From Rhizobiales bacterium SYSU XM002 (GTDB lineage: Bacteria > Pseudomonadota > Alphaproteobacteria > Rhizobiales > Beijerinckiaceae): a stretch of DNA of 64,000 nt. Both the position numbers and the translations under genes were made by a program. Under the pieces are notes generated by a model. It was not told where the DNA came from. It saw only the letters and a program-made list of their open reading frames with translations, and searched no databases. This document shows positions 33,681 to 42,642 of the stretch, piece by piece; the first letter of the stretch is position 1, and each line of letters begins with the position of its first letter. The stretch is taken from positions 38,625 to 102,624 of the forward strand of contig VWVY01000009.1 in assembly GCA_009846685.1 (NCBI GenBank), given 5' to 3'.

Positions 33681-36026
33681 ATGACGAACGCATCATCCAC
33701 TGAACCCGCCTTGCAACTGTCCTGGAAGGTCGGCGGCATGGATTGCGCAAGCTGTGCATCCAAAATCCGGGGAGCGGTCGAGCGCCTCCCCGGCGTCTCG
33801 GAGGTGAAGCTCTCCGTGATGACCGAGACGCTCACCCTTTCGCTTGATGAGAGCCAGACGTCACGCGCGGCGATCGAAAAGCAGGTTTCCGGGCTGGGCT
33901 ATTCCGTGGCCGTGATTGACAAGGCTCTCCGCGCGCCAGCCAAGGAGGATACCTCCTGCGGCTGCGGTCATGATCACGGCGCTCACGCCGACAAGGATCA
34001 TAAACACGGGCACGATCACGACCATAAGCATCCGCATGCCCACGATCTAAAAGGAAATGATCGCGGGAAGGTCACTTCGGTAGTGGCCAAATCAACGGTC
34101 GATGAAGATCCGGGTCACGGTCTCCCGGGGCATGTCCATGAGGTCACGCCGGAGGGCATGAGCTGGTATCAGACCGGCAAGGGCCGGCTGGTGATCGGCA
34201 CCGGTGTGCTTTTGGCGCTCGCGTGGGGGGCGAAACTCATTGTGCCCGGCATCGCCAACTGGGCGTTCATCGCCGCGTGCCTGATCGGGGTCGCTCCGGT
34301 TGCGCGGCGTGCTTTCGCGGCCCTTCGCGCCGGGATGCCTTTCACTATCGAAATGCTGATGACCATCGCTGCCGCCGGCGCGCTTGTGATCGGGGCTGCC
34401 GAGGAAGCAGCGCTTGTCGTCTTCCTGTTTGCAGTTGGGGAGGTGCTTGAAGGCGTCGCGGCGAACCGCGCGCGGGCGAGCATCAAGGCGCTCGGCGATC
34501 TCGTGCCGAAGACCGCGATAATCGAAGAGGCTGGCACGACACGTCAGGTCGATGCGGCGACGCTCGAAATCGGCCAAATGCTGCTCGTGCGCCCCGGCGA
34601 CCGTATCCCCGCCGATGGAGAGATCACGGTGGGCACCTCCGGCATCGACGAATCCCCGGTCACTGGAGAATCCGTGCCGAAAACGAAAACCGTTGGCGAA
34701 CCGGTCTTCGCTGGCTCAATCAACCGCGAGGCGGTGATAAGGGTGAAGGTCACAAAGGCGGCAGAAGACAACACGATTGCCCGTATCATTCGGCTGGTCG
34801 AGGAAGCGCAGGAGGCCCGCGCGCCGACTGAACGCTTCATCGACCGATTCAGCCGCATCTACATGCCGGCGATTGTCGGTCTCGCGATCCTCGTCGCGCT
34901 GGTGCCGCCACTCGCGCTTGGCGGCGATTGGAACACCTGGATTTATCGCGCGCTGGCGCTGCTGCTGATCGGCTGCCCTTGCGCGCTGGTGATCTCCGTG
35001 CCGGCCTCTATCGCCTCTGCCCTTTCGGCCGGCGCGCGCCGTGGCCTTCTGATGAAGGGCGGCGTTGTCATCGAGAACCTCGCCCGCGTAAAGACGGTCG
35101 CCTTCGACAAGACGGGCACCTTGACCATCGGCAAGCCTGTCGTGACCGATATCCGCGCCTTCGGGGTCGAGGAGAGCGCGATGCTTGCACTCGCTGCGGG
35201 AGTCGAGACCGGATCGAGCCATCCTTTGGCGGAAGCCATTCTTGACGTCGCCGAGGCGCGGGGTGTGAAAGCCCGTTCGGCGACGGATGCCCGCGCGATT
35301 GTGGGACGCGGGGTCGAGGCCAAAATCGACGGAGAAGCCATCTTTGTCGGATCGCCGCGTTTCGCGGCTGAAATCGGAGCTTTGTCCACTGAGGTCAAAG
35401 CAGCAGCGGAGACGCTTGAGGCTGAAGGCAAGACAGTAGCTGCTGTGTTCAAGGCAGGCAACGTCATTGGCCTTCTCGCGCTGCGAGACGAGCCGCGCGA
35501 GGATGCGAAAAGCGCCATTGCAGAACTCAAGGCGCTCGGCATTGGCTCGGTGATGCTGACCGGCGACAATGCCCGCACCGGCGCGGCAATTGCCGGCAGC
35601 CTCGGCATGGAACACGAGGCCGAACTCATGCCGGACGACAAGGTCAAAGCGATTAAATCACTGGCCGCCGAGGATGGCGTGATGATGGTCGGTGATGGCA
35701 TTAACGATGCGCCCGCGCTCGCCGCTGCCTCAGTTGGTGTCGCCATGGGCTCGGGGACGGATGTCGCGCTGGAGACGGCCGATGCCGCGCTGCTGCGCAG
35801 CCGTGTGAGCGATGTTCCGCGCCTGATCCGGCTGGCCCGGGCCGCGATGGCAAACATTCACCAGAACATCTGGATCGCTTTGGGACTCAAGGCCGTCTTT
35901 CTGGTGACCAGCGTCTTCGGCATCACGGGCCTCTGGATTGCGATCCTCGCCGACACCGGTGCAACCGTGATCGTGACGCTGAACGCGCTGCGCCTCCTCT
36001 CGTTCAATCCCGATGTGCGCGGCTGA
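33681..36026 (+). CDS. zntA: Zn/Cd/Pb-translocating P-type ATPase
   Basis: A 781-residue P1B-type ATPase. An HMA domain with MDCASCASK lies near residue 20. A strongly His-rich linker follows (about 93-130: CGCGHDHGAHADKDHKHGHD), then the membrane core with transport motif CPCALVISVP, DKTGTLTIGKP, and GDGINDAPAL. A CPC-ALV motif with a His-rich linker points to divalent Zn/Cd/Pb export rather than Cu(I). It has its own MerR-type promoter (33618-33648) and is followed by an ICMT/DedA/LspA cassette, as in lead/cadmium operons. Confidence 0.92.
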   Translation: MTNASSTEPALQLSWKVGGMDCASCASKIRGAVERLPGVSEVKLSVMTETLTLSLDESQTSRAAIEKQVSGLGYSVAVIDKALRAPAKEDTSCGCGHDHGAHADKDHKHGHDHDHKHPHAHDLKGNDRGKVTSVVAKSTVDEDPGHGLPGHVHEVTPEGMSWYQTGKGRLVIGTGVLLALAWGAKLIVPGIANWAFIAACLIGVAPVARRAFAALRAGMPFTIEMLMTIAAAGALVIGAAEEAALVVFLFAVGEVLEGVAANRARASIKALGDLVPKTAIIEEAGTTRQVDAATLEIGQMLLVRPGDRIPADGEITVGTSGIDESPVTGESVPKTKTVGEPVFAGSINREAVIRVKVTKAAEDNTIARIIRLVEEAQEARAPTERFIDRFSRIYMPAIVGLAILVALVPPLALGGDWNTWIYRALALLLIGCPCALVISVPASIASALSAGARRGLLMKGGVVIENLARVKTVAFDKTGTLTIGKPVVTDIRAFGVEESAMLALAAGVETGSSHPLAEAILDVAEARGVKARSATDARAIVGRGVEAKIDGEAIFVGSPRFAAEIGALSTEVKAAAETLEAEGKTVAAVFKAGNVIGLLALRDEPREDAKSAIAELKALGIGSVMLTGDNARTGAAIAGSLGMEHEAELMPDDKVKAIKSLAAEDGVMMVGDGINDAPALAAASVGVAMGSGTDVALETADAALLRSRVSDVPRLIRLARAAMANIHQNIWIALGLKAVFLVTSVFGITGLWIAILADTGATVIVTLNALRLLSFNPDVRG

Positions 36027-36047
36027 TCGCAGAAGAGGAGCCCTGCC

Positions 36048-36659
36048 ATGATCGCGATGGAAGCCGTCAGCTATCTCCTGTTCTGCGTCTATCTCGTGAG
36101 CTTCTTCGGCCTGAGCGCCATGGCGGCTCGGGAAGCGGGGCGCTCGGTCTGGCTGTTCAGCAAGGGCAAGGAGCCGCAAACCCTTCCAGCATGGCTGTTC
36201 CGGATTGCCTTTGCAGGCGCTGCAATCCTGCCGCTTATCCGGGCGCTTGCTGGCGGCCCTCTCTTGCGCGACCCGGTTTTCTCAGCACTTGACGGGGTAG
36301 CCGGCGATATCATCGGCCATCTGCTTGTTGCCATCGGCGCCATGATTGCCGCCACTTCACAAATGCACATGGGTGCATCGTGGCGCATCGGTGCTGCCGA
36401 GGGCGAAACCGGAGCCATCGTCGATACCGGGCCGTTCGCGCTTTCGCGCAATCCGGTTTTCGTCGGGCAGATCATCCTGTTCGTCGGGCTTCTGCTTGTC
36501 TTCCCCGACCTCTTTCAGGCGGCGCTGACCCTTGCCCTCGTTGTCGCAATCCGGCTTCAGGTCAAGATCGAAGAGCGCGTTCTCACAGCAACGTTGGGCG
36601 AACCTTATCTCGCCTATAGTCGGCGAGTCGGCCGATGGTTCGGCCTGAGAAACGTCTGA
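36048..36659 (+). CDS. Isoprenylcysteine carboxyl methyltransferase-like membrane protein
   Basis: A 203-residue membrane methyltransferase of the ICMT/PEMT fold. After three or four helices comes the SAM site: GAIVDTGPFALSRNPVFVGQ (the DxGPYxxxRHPxY-type motif) and a C-terminal EERVLTATLGEPYLAYSRRV with the conserved Glu. These are seen in several metal-resistance operons, where the substrate is not known. 21 bp after the ATPase and 1-bp overlap with DedA. Confidence 0.85.
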   Translation: MIAMEAVSYLLFCVYLVSFFGLSAMAAREAGRSVWLFSKGKEPQTLPAWLFRIAFAGAAILPLIRALAGGPLLRDPVFSALDGVAGDIIGHLLVAIGAMIAATSQMHMGASWRIGAAEGETGAIVDTGPFALSRNPVFVGQIILFVGLLLVFPDLFQAALTLALVVAIRLQVKIEERVLTATLGEPYLAYSRRVGRWFGLRNV

Positions 36660-37225
36660 TGGAGCAGGTTCAAGCATTTATTCGAGACTACGGAATTGCA
36701 GTCTATGCGATCCTCTTCGCCTATTGTGCGCTGAAAAGCGGCTCCCTTCCGCTGTTTGCAGGTTTTGCTGCACAGACCGGAAACCTCGATCTCGCGACCG
36801 TCAGTGCCGCGACCTTCATGGGCGGCTATCTCGGAGATGAAGCCCGATTCTGGATTTCCAGGCGCTTTGGCAATGGCGTCTTTGAGAAATACCCCAGGAT
36901 CAACCGCCTGGTCGAGACCGGCAAGCATTTGCTCGAGCGCTACGGCTCAGCCTACATCTTTCTCTATCGATATCCCAAGGGCATGCGCACGATCGGCGCG
37001 CTGCCGCTTGGCCTGACAAACATCCGCTGGCGCAGTTTCACGTTTCTCAATGCTTCGTCAGCCGCAGTGTGGGCGATACTCCTTGTCGGGGTCGGCTACT
37101 TGTTCGGCAGCACAATCGAGCAAGCCGTTGCGTCCAATTGGGGGTTCTACAGCGTTCTCGCACTCGTGCTTTTTGTGGGCATGACGCTCTTGGCTTGGCG
37201 ATATGCGATGCGCATTCAGACGTAA
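36659..37225 (+). CDS. DedA-family (VTT domain) membrane protein
   Basis: A 188-residue DedA protein. The conserved F-G-YLGDEARFWISRRFG block (GYLGDEARFW), the FLYRYPKGMRTIGALPLG segment matching the F-RF-P-xR-x-P-G motif, and a C-terminal helix pair are all visible. The ATG at 36659 overlaps the previous stop (TGATG). DedA proteins flip polyprenyl or phospholipids and support membrane-potential homeostasis. In lead operons a related phosphatase (PbrB) sits in this position before the signal peptidase, but this protein has no PAP2 motif. Confidence 0.87.
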   Translation: MEQVQAFIRDYGIAVYAILFAYCALKSGSLPLFAGFAAQTGNLDLATVSAATFMGGYLGDEARFWISRRFGNGVFEKYPRINRLVETGKHLLERYGSAYIFLYRYPKGMRTIGALPLGLTNIRWRSFTFLNASSAAVWAILLVGVGYLFGSTIEQAVASNWGFYSVLALVLFVGMTLLAWRYAMRIQT

Positions 37226-37226
37226 A

Positions 37227-37781
37227 ATGGCAAATCCCGGAATGACCCTCGAGAAACGACTGACCGCAAGGCTCTTGCAGATTGCTGCGCTCCTCTTGGC
37301 TTTTTTCATGATCGACCAGATCAGCAAATGGATCATCCTCGAACAGGTGATGGTGCCAGCGCGCGTGATCCCCGTGACGTCGTTCTTTAACCTGACACTG
37401 GGCTTCAACACCGGCGTCAGCTTCGGATTTTTCAAGGATACACTTGCGGAATGGCCCGGTGTGCTTGCCGCGGTCAAGGCAACGATGATTATCGGGCTCG
37501 TGATCTGGGCCGCATTGACGAACAGCAGGGTTGAACGCATCGGCCTCGCGATGATCGCTGGCGGCGCGCTTGGAAATGCGATTGACCGTTGGCGGCAGGG
37601 AGCCGTGACGGACTTCCTCGATTTTCACTGGGCCAATTGGCACTGGCCGACCTTCAACATGGCGGATGTCGTGATTGTCGGGGGAGCACTCCTCATCTTC
37701 CTGGCTGCCGTGCTTCCCGCACCCGTTGCGGAGACGACGCCATCCGCAAGCGCTCCGACGGAAGGACCGAGACAATCATGA
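37227..37781 (+). CDS. lspA: Lipoprotein signal peptidase
   Basis: A 184-residue aspartic signal peptidase II. Four helices, the family block NLTLGFNTGVSFGFF, and the two catalytic Asp in GGALGNAIDRW and FNMADVVIVGG are all present. A second ATG at 37242 is possible. Plasmid lspA copies like this accompany lead/cadmium/zinc resistance genes (as in pbrABC). Start lies 2 bp after the DedA stop and the end overlaps the next gene by 4 bp. Confidence 0.93.
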   Translation: MANPGMTLEKRLTARLLQIAALLLAFFMIDQISKWIILEQVMVPARVIPVTSFFNLTLGFNTGVSFGFFKDTLAEWPGVLAAVKATMIIGLVIWAALTNSRVERIGLAMIAGGALGNAIDRWRQGAVTDFLDFHWANWHWPTFNMADVVIVGGALLIFLAAVLPAPVAETTPSASAPTEGPRQS

Positions 37782-38008
37782 CACCGTGGCAGATCGCCGG
37801 GCGGATAGGGATTGCGTCGGTCTATGGAGCGGTCGGAGCCTTGCTTGGCTTCCTCCTGGGGTATTTTTTCGTGCGTCCACTGCTATTGGCGGGGTTCTCG
37901 CCGGATTTTGTGAAACCGCTGGGCTATTGGGCGCCGCATTTTTTCACGGGCCTGACAGGATTTCTTGCTGCGCTCGGCTTCCTGAAAAGCGAACCCGCTC
38001 CCAAGTGA
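37778..38008 (+). CDS. Small two-helix membrane protein
   Basis: A 76-residue protein with two hydrophobic helices (IGIASVYGAVGALLGFLLGYFF and HFFTGLTGFLAALGFL) and an RPLLLAGFSPDFVKPLGYW loop between. ATGA overlap with lspA makes it the last gene of the ATPase-ICMT-DedA-LspA operon. No family is recognised and no catalytic motif is visible; a role in metal tolerance or membrane maintenance is inferred from context only. Confidence 0.7.
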   Translation: MTPWQIAGRIGIASVYGAVGALLGFLLGYFFVRPLLLAGFSPDFVKPLGYWAPHFFTGLTGFLAALGFLKSEPAPK

Positions 38009-38196
38009 GTTGGTGAACTCCTCATTAACAACCCGGTCACTTACCTAAGCTCAGATGATCGAAATCGTCAATATAATCTAAGTAAACAGAAGCTTGCTTC
38101 ATTCGTACAAAATGAACACTCAAATTTTGCGTGAATTGAACGTGTGTTTCGTATGTTGCCTCCATAGCAGGGACAACAACGAAAAGCGTCACGACA

Positions 38197-38826
38197 ATGC
38201 GTCACTTTGGCAAGCAGCTGGTCTCCATCCTCGGTTTCATCGGTGCCTTCGGGCTTTTCGGTTCCGCTTTGGCGGACAGCCAGACAGACCTCGCCCATTT
38301 GCATTCCGGTCAGCGGACAGCTCCGCCGATCGGCTGGACACAGTTCTGCGGAGAAAATCCCGGAGAGTGTCGTACGGGTCAGGCTGCAATAAAAAAGGTG
38401 ATTCTGACAGAAACCAATTGGCGTGAACTGGTCAACATCAACCAGCGCTTCAACCGTTCGATCATTGCGATCACGGACCAGGAGCAATACGGCCTGATGG
38501 AATACTGGACCTACGCCAAAACAGGCAAAGGCGATTGCGAGGACTACGTTCTCGAAAAGCGTCGGGAATTGGTCCGGCGCGGCTGGCCCGCCTCAACTTT
38601 GTTGATCACCGTCGTTCTGGACAAGGAGGGCAATGGACACGCGGTCCTAACGGTGGTCACTGACCGCGGCGAATTTGTGCTGGATAATCAGACCGATCAA
38701 ATCCTGCCGTGGTCAAAAAGCGAATTGACCTTCATCAAGCGTCAATCGCCTGTTGATTCGAACACTTGGGTCGAGTTGGGGCGCACGTTGGGACGGCCTG
38801 ATATCGCAACTGCTGGCATCCGCTGA
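38197..38826 (+). CDS. Bacterial transglutaminase-like cysteine peptidase
   Basis: A 209-residue periplasmic protein with a signal peptide (about 1-27, ending GSALA) and a BTLCP domain. The Cys-His-Asp triad is read as GKGDCEDYVL, GNGHAVLTV and EFVLDNQTD. Family members such as LapG cleave surface adhesins, but there is no LapD-like regulator here. The ~190-bp upstream gap holds its promoter region, with no clear operator. Next gene is convergent, 3 bp away. Confidence 0.87.
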   Translation: MRHFGKQLVSILGFIGAFGLFGSALADSQTDLAHLHSGQRTAPPIGWTQFCGENPGECRTGQAAIKKVILTETNWRELVNINQRFNRSIIAITDQEQYGLMEYWTYAKTGKGDCEDYVLEKRRELVRRGWPASTLLITVVLDKEGNGHAVLTVVTDRGEFVLDNQTDQILPWSKSELTFIKRQSPVDSNTWVELGRTLGRPDIATAGIR

Positions 38827-38829
38827 ATC

Positions 38830-39468
38830 CTACGGTTTGGGTGCCAGTAGCGGCGACAGGACCTTGTCAAATTGATCGAGTGTCAGCGCGCCCGTATGCT
38901 TCTGCCCGTTGATAAAGAACGTTGGCGTTGAGTTCACTCCGAACTCTTTGGTTGCGCGTTGCGCGGTCGACATGATGCCCTTGTAGAGTTTTTCATCGCT
39001 GAGGCAGGCTTCGAAGGTCTCTTTCGTAAATCCGGCAAAGCGAACCGTACTCAGCAGAGCTTCCACTGGTTTTTCTGCATGCCCCCACGTTTCCTTGGTT
39101 CGATAGAGAAGATCGAGCGTCGGATACCACCTTTGTTCCCCCGAGCATCTCGCAAGCATGAAGCCTGCGGTGGCAAGCTGATCGAGCGGAAATTCACGCA
39201 TGATGAACCGGACTTTCCCGGTATCGATGTATTTCTGCTTCAACGCAGGCCAAGTCTCGGTATGAAACCGCATGCAATGGTGGCATGTGATCGAGGCGTA
39301 TTCGACAATGGTCACGGGAGCTTCGACATTCCCGAAGACCTTGTCAGGAAGATCGGTCGGCTCCACGAGTCGCGATGCGATTGACGGTGTCGTCTGCGCT
39401 AGCCCGAGAGATGGCACTGCAAGCAGCGAAACCGCCGCGAGAGTTGGCAAAAAATGTCGGCGATCCAT
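38830..39468 (-). CDS. DsbA-like periplasmic thiol-disulfide protein
   Basis: A 212-residue thioredoxin-fold protein with a signal peptide (MDRRHFLPTLAAVSLLAVPSLGLAQ). The redox site is ASITCHHCMRFH, and the cis-Pro loop is GVNSTPTFFING. GGAG six bases before the ATG at 39468 decides the start; an upstream ATG at 39480 overlaps that GGAG. A CHHC active site and single DSBA-oxidoreductase domain suggest oxidation or maturation of Cys in exported proteins. It has a MerR-type promoter at 39492-39522. Confidence 0.88.
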   Translation of the reverse strand: MDRRHFLPTLAAVSLLAVPSLGLAQTTPSIASRLVEPTDLPDKVFGNVEAPVTIVEYASITCHHCMRFHTETWPALKQKYIDTGKVRFIMREFPLDQLATAGFMLARCSGEQRWYPTLDLLYRTKETWGHAEKPVEALLSTVRFAGFTKETFEACLSDEKLYKGIMSTAQRATKEFGVNSTPTFFINGQKHTGALTLDQFDKVLSPLLAPKP

Positions 39469-39491
39469 GCATGACTCCATCGTTTCAGCCT

Positions 39492-39522
39492 CTTGTAATT
39501 GCTGTAGCCACTTGAGGTTCAA
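39492..39522 (-). promoter_or_regulatory. MerR-type promoter of the DsbA-like gene
   Basis: On the minus strand TTGAAC (39522-39517) and TACAAG (39497-39492) are 19 bp apart, with CTCAAG-TGG-CTACAG in the spacer. The overlong spacing and TGG centre match the ATPase promoter at 33618-33648, suggesting the same or a related MerR activator. Confidence 0.55.
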
Positions 39523-39670
39523 GAGGAGGTTGATGCAATGGCCCATCAAAACATCAAAATTCCGCGAGCTCGGCATTTCGACCTTGAACCCGGGCGTCGT
39601 TCGGCCTTTAGGAGTCCATTCAGGCTGTTTCTTCATGGCCTGTCAGGCATAGATGAGCTAGACATCCACC

Positions 39671-40687
39671 ATGAATTTCAGTTCTCTAAAAAACCGGAAA
39701 GGCTTTGCTGCGACACTCGTTGCGGCTGCCCTGCTGCTTTCTGGCTGCTTGACTACCGAAATGGACAACAAGCATTTGCAGCCCATTCCACCGCATCTCA
39801 TGTCGAGCATGTCCGAAAAAGGAATGAGCGCCGCAGACCCAATCCTGGTGCGAATATTCAAAAAAGAGAGCGAGCTCGAGGTCTGGAAACGCGACCATTC
39901 CGGAAAATACGCGCTCCTGAAAACCTATCCGATGTGTCGATGGTCCGGCCAACTCGGCCCGAAAAGGCGCGAAGGTGACAGGCAGGCCCCCGAGGGGTTC
40001 TATTCTGTCGCGCCCGAGCTGATGAACCCGCGTTCTCAGTTTTATCTCTCATTCAACCTTGGTTACCCCAACGCGCTCGAACGTTCGCTCGGGTACACAG
40101 GCTCGGCCTTGATGGTGCATGGCGCATGCACCTCTTCCGGCTGCTTTGCCATGACCGATAATGGCGTAGCGGAAATCTACGCGCTGGCGCGCGAGGCGTT
40201 TTCGGGTGGCCAAAAGAGTTTTCAGGTCCAGGCATTGCCCTTCCGGATGACTCCGGAAAACATGGCAAAACACCGAAATAACGCAAATATCGCCTTTTGG
40301 CGGAACCTCAAGGAGGGCTCGGACCATTTTGAGGCGACAAAGCAGGCACCCCGCGTTGCCGCTTGTGGTCGACGCTATGTCTTCGATCCCAAGGAGGGTG
40401 CTGGACCATTCATTCCGGGCGCTGCGTGTCCGCCCTATGAAGAAGATCCGGCGATTGCCGCAGCGGTCGCGGACAAGAAGGCTCAAGATGAAAAACGGCT
40501 TGCTGAACTTGTGACCAAGGGAGTCCCTGCACTGAGCCTTGCTCACGTCGATGGCGGGATGCACCCAAGTTTCCGGTCTCTTCTCAAATCGTTGGGACCG
40601 GAGCGCTTGCAGGCAATGACCTCTGGGCGCGTGGAAATCAGCCGTCCGGATGCCGCATTGCTCGATCCCTTCACTGCGCTCGAGTGA
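39671..40687 (+). CDS. L,D-transpeptidase (YkuD) family lipoprotein
   Basis: A 338-residue protein with a lipoprotein signal (LLLSGCLT, Cys at about 26) and a YkuD-type domain. The catalytic motif is LMVHGACTSSGCFAMT, with Cys nucleophile in SGCFAM. Members cross-link peptidoglycan or attach lipoproteins to it; this long form resembles murein L,D-transpeptidases of alphaproteobacteria. The Lys/Glu-rich C-terminal part is less conserved. No operon partner: upstream gene is divergent and the following Fur gene is convergent. Confidence 0.87.
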   Translation: MNFSSLKNRKGFAATLVAAALLLSGCLTTEMDNKHLQPIPPHLMSSMSEKGMSAADPILVRIFKKESELEVWKRDHSGKYALLKTYPMCRWSGQLGPKRREGDRQAPEGFYSVAPELMNPRSQFYLSFNLGYPNALERSLGYTGSALMVHGACTSSGCFAMTDNGVAEIYALAREAFSGGQKSFQVQALPFRMTPENMAKHRNNANIAFWRNLKEGSDHFEATKQAPRVAACGRRYVFDPKEGAGPFIPGAACPPYEEDPAIAAAVADKKAQDEKRLAELVTKGVPALSLAHVDGGMHPSFRSLLKSLGPERLQAMTSGRVEISRPDAALLDPFTALE

Positions 40688-40723
40688 GAAAGGGTTGGCG
40701 CTCGTTGGCAGGGTAGGGTGCCA

Positions 40724-41143
40724 TCATTTGGCTTTCGGTCGCCCATAAAGCTCCAAACGGTGCCCGGTGAGTTCATAACCCAGCTTTTCAGCGATTTCAG
40801 TCTGCAATCTCTCGATTTCTTCCGAACGAAACTCGATGACACGGCCGTTGGTGGTATCGATAAGATGATCGTGATGGGGGCCCTCGGCGCGCTCCACACG
40901 GAACGGCCCGCCTTCAAAGCTGTGCTGCTCGATCAGGCCAATCTCAGCGAAAATCTTCAGCGTTCGATACACGGTCGAAAGTGAGATCTTCTCGTCCTTG
41001 CGCATCGCGCGCCGATGGATCTCGGGCACATCCGGGTGATCATGGGCCGATGAAATAACGTCGGCGATGATTTTTCTCTGGCCGGTAATCCGGCGCCCCT
41101 TGGCTTTGCACAGTTCGACAAGGCCGGGCGATTTCTGGGTCAT
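40724..41143 (-). CDS. Fur-family metalloregulator next to mntH
   Basis: A 139-residue Fur-family protein. The DNA-binding domain is RRITGQRKIIADVI through ISLSTVYRTLKIF. Regulatory metal ligands are in HDHPDVPEIHRR and EGPHHDHLIDTTNG. It lacks the C-terminal CxxC pairs of Zur/Fur structural Zn sites. Divergent to mntH with a palindrome between them, so manganese-dependent control (a Mur-like role) is the most likely function; iron sensing is an alternative. ATG at 41143; a longer in-frame start at 41188 would extend into the intergenic region. Confidence 0.87.
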   Translation of the reverse strand: MTQKSPGLVELCKAKGRRITGQRKIIADVISSAHDHPDVPEIHRRAMRKDEKISLSTVYRTLKIFAEIGLIEQHSFEGGPFRVERAEGPHHDHLIDTTNGRVIEFRSEEIERLQTEIAEKLGYELTGHRLELYGRPKAK

Positions 41144-41212
41144 GGCGCTCAAGTTCGGAATGAGTTGCAATAACGTTGACAGTGACACTATGCCGCGCTA
41201 GCGTATCGTTAA

Positions 41213-41227
41213 TGCAAATTATTTGCA
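41213..41227. promoter_or_regulatory. Fur/Mur-like operator upstream of mntH
   Basis: TGCAAAT-T-ATTTGCA is a perfect 15-bp palindrome ending 13 bp before the mntH ATG. A related TTGCAATAA half occurs at 41164-41172, near the fur-family gene. A plausible -35 TTGACA lies at 41176-41181, with a weak -10 near 41199. It fits repression of mntH by the adjacent Fur-family protein with Mn(II). Confidence 0.7.
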
Positions 41228-41240
41228 ATAAGGGGTCGTC

Positions 41241-42581
41241 ATGGTTGATCGAAGCGAATTCGCGGCAGGTTGGCGCCGCGACCGTGGTGAGGCTTCACTT
41301 TCGGACGTCCATCGCTCGATCCCGATCACAACCAAAGGGCCGACATGGCGCCGGATGGCTGCTTTCGTTGGCCCCGGTTATCTAGTAGCGGTCGGCTATA
41401 TGGACCCCGGCAACTGGGCGACCTCGCTCGCGGGCGGCTCGAAATTCGGCTACACTCTGCTGGTCGTGGCACTGGTCTCGAACATCATGGCCATTGTGCT
41501 TCAGGCACTCTGTGCGCGGCTCGCGATCGGTTCCGGGCGCGATCTGGCGCAGGCCTGTCGTGACGCCTTCCCAAAACCGGTTGCTCTGATCCTGTGGTTT
41601 CTGGCCGAAATCGCAATCATTGCCACTGACATCGCGGAAGTCATCGGCACCGCCATCGGCCTCAACCTGCTTTTTGGCATTCCACTTGAGATCGGCGTGA
41701 TCATCACCGCGCTCGATGTTTTCCTCATTCTCTATCTGCAAAAACTTGGCTTCCGCTGGGTCGAAGCGCTGATCATCACCTTGCTCGGCGTCATCGCGGT
41801 GTGCTTCGCGATACAGATCGCACTCGCAGATCCAGATTGGGGCGCCGTCATCAAGGGGTTCGCTCCAACAACCCAGATTGTGACGAACCCCGAAATGCTC
41901 TACCTCGCGCTCGGCATTCTCGGCGCGACCGTGATGCCGCACAATCTCTACCTGCATTCCGGAATTGTGCAGACCCGCGCCTATGGCGATAGCTTGCCGG
42001 AGAAGCGCGAAGCCCTAAAATTCGCAACCATCGACTCGACAGTCGCGCTGATGTTTGCGCTGCTGATCAACGCGTCTATTCTCATCTTGGCAGCTTCAAC
42101 CTTCCACAAGACGGGGCAGACCGGCGTTGCTGAGCTTGGCGAAGCACATAAACTGCTCGCTCCGTTGCTCGGCCTCGCAATCGCGCCGACACTGTTCGGT
42201 ATCGCGCTTCTGTGCTGCGGCATTAACTCTACCGTCACAGCGACGCTCGCCGGGCAGATCGTGATGGAGGGCTTCCTCGATATCAAGCTGCCACCGTGGT
42301 TGCGGCGTCTCATCACGCGGGCTATCGCAATCGTCCCTGCAGCGGTGGTTACCATCTGGTATGGTGACAGCGGGACAGCGAAGCTGCTCATCCTGACGCA
42401 GGTGGTGCTCTCGCTTCAGCTTTCGTTCGCAGTCTTCCCTTTGATCATGTTCACGGCGGACAAGAAAAAGATGGGTGCGCTCGTCGCCCCTGTCTGGCTC
42501 ATCGGTTTCGCGCTGCTGATCGGCATCGTGATCGCGGTGTTGAATATCAAGCTGCTCGTGGATTTCGTCTTCGGAGCATAG
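41241..42581 (+). CDS. mntH: Manganese/divalent metal transporter, Nramp family
   Basis: A 446-residue Nramp transporter with 11 predicted helices. The metal site motifs are [19 protein letters not shown] in helix 1 and [13 protein letters not shown] in helix 6. It imports Mn(II), and to a lesser degree Fe(II), with protons. AAGGGG precedes the ATG at 41241. Divergent from a Fur-family regulator with a palindromic box between. Position between two metal-export blocks suggests balancing of Mn supply under metal stress (inferred). Confidence 0.95.
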   Translation: MVDRSEFAAGWRRDRGEASLSDVHRSIPITTKGPTWRRMAAFVGPGYLVAVGYMDPGNWATSLAGGSKFGYTLLVVALVSNIMAIVLQALCARLAIGSGRDLAQACRDAFPKPVALILWFLAEIAIIATDIAEVIGTAIGLNLLFGIPLEIGVIITALDVFLILYLQKLGFRWVEALIITLLGVIAVCFAIQIALADPDWGAVIKGFAPTTQIVTNPEMLYLALGILGATVMPHNLYLHSGIVQTRAYGDSLPEKREALKFATIDSTVALMFALLINASILILAASTFHKTGQTGVAELGEAHKLLAPLLGLAIAPTLFGIALLCCGINSTVTATLAGQIVMEGFLDIKLPPWLRRLITRAIAIVPAAVVTIWYGDSGTAKLLILTQVVLSLQLSFAVFPLIMFTADKKKMGALVAPVWLIGFALLIGIVIAVLNIKLLVDFVFGA

Positions 42582-42642
42582 CGAGAGGAATACCACGCGT
42601 GGAGGCTTGGACTTGGTCCGATCCTGTCGTAGAGACAGGTTC

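Noticed and set aside
42593..42602. CCACGCGTGG palindrome after mntH
   Set aside because: Perfect but only 10 bp, with no repeat elsewhere and no T-run; too short to support as a terminator or operator.
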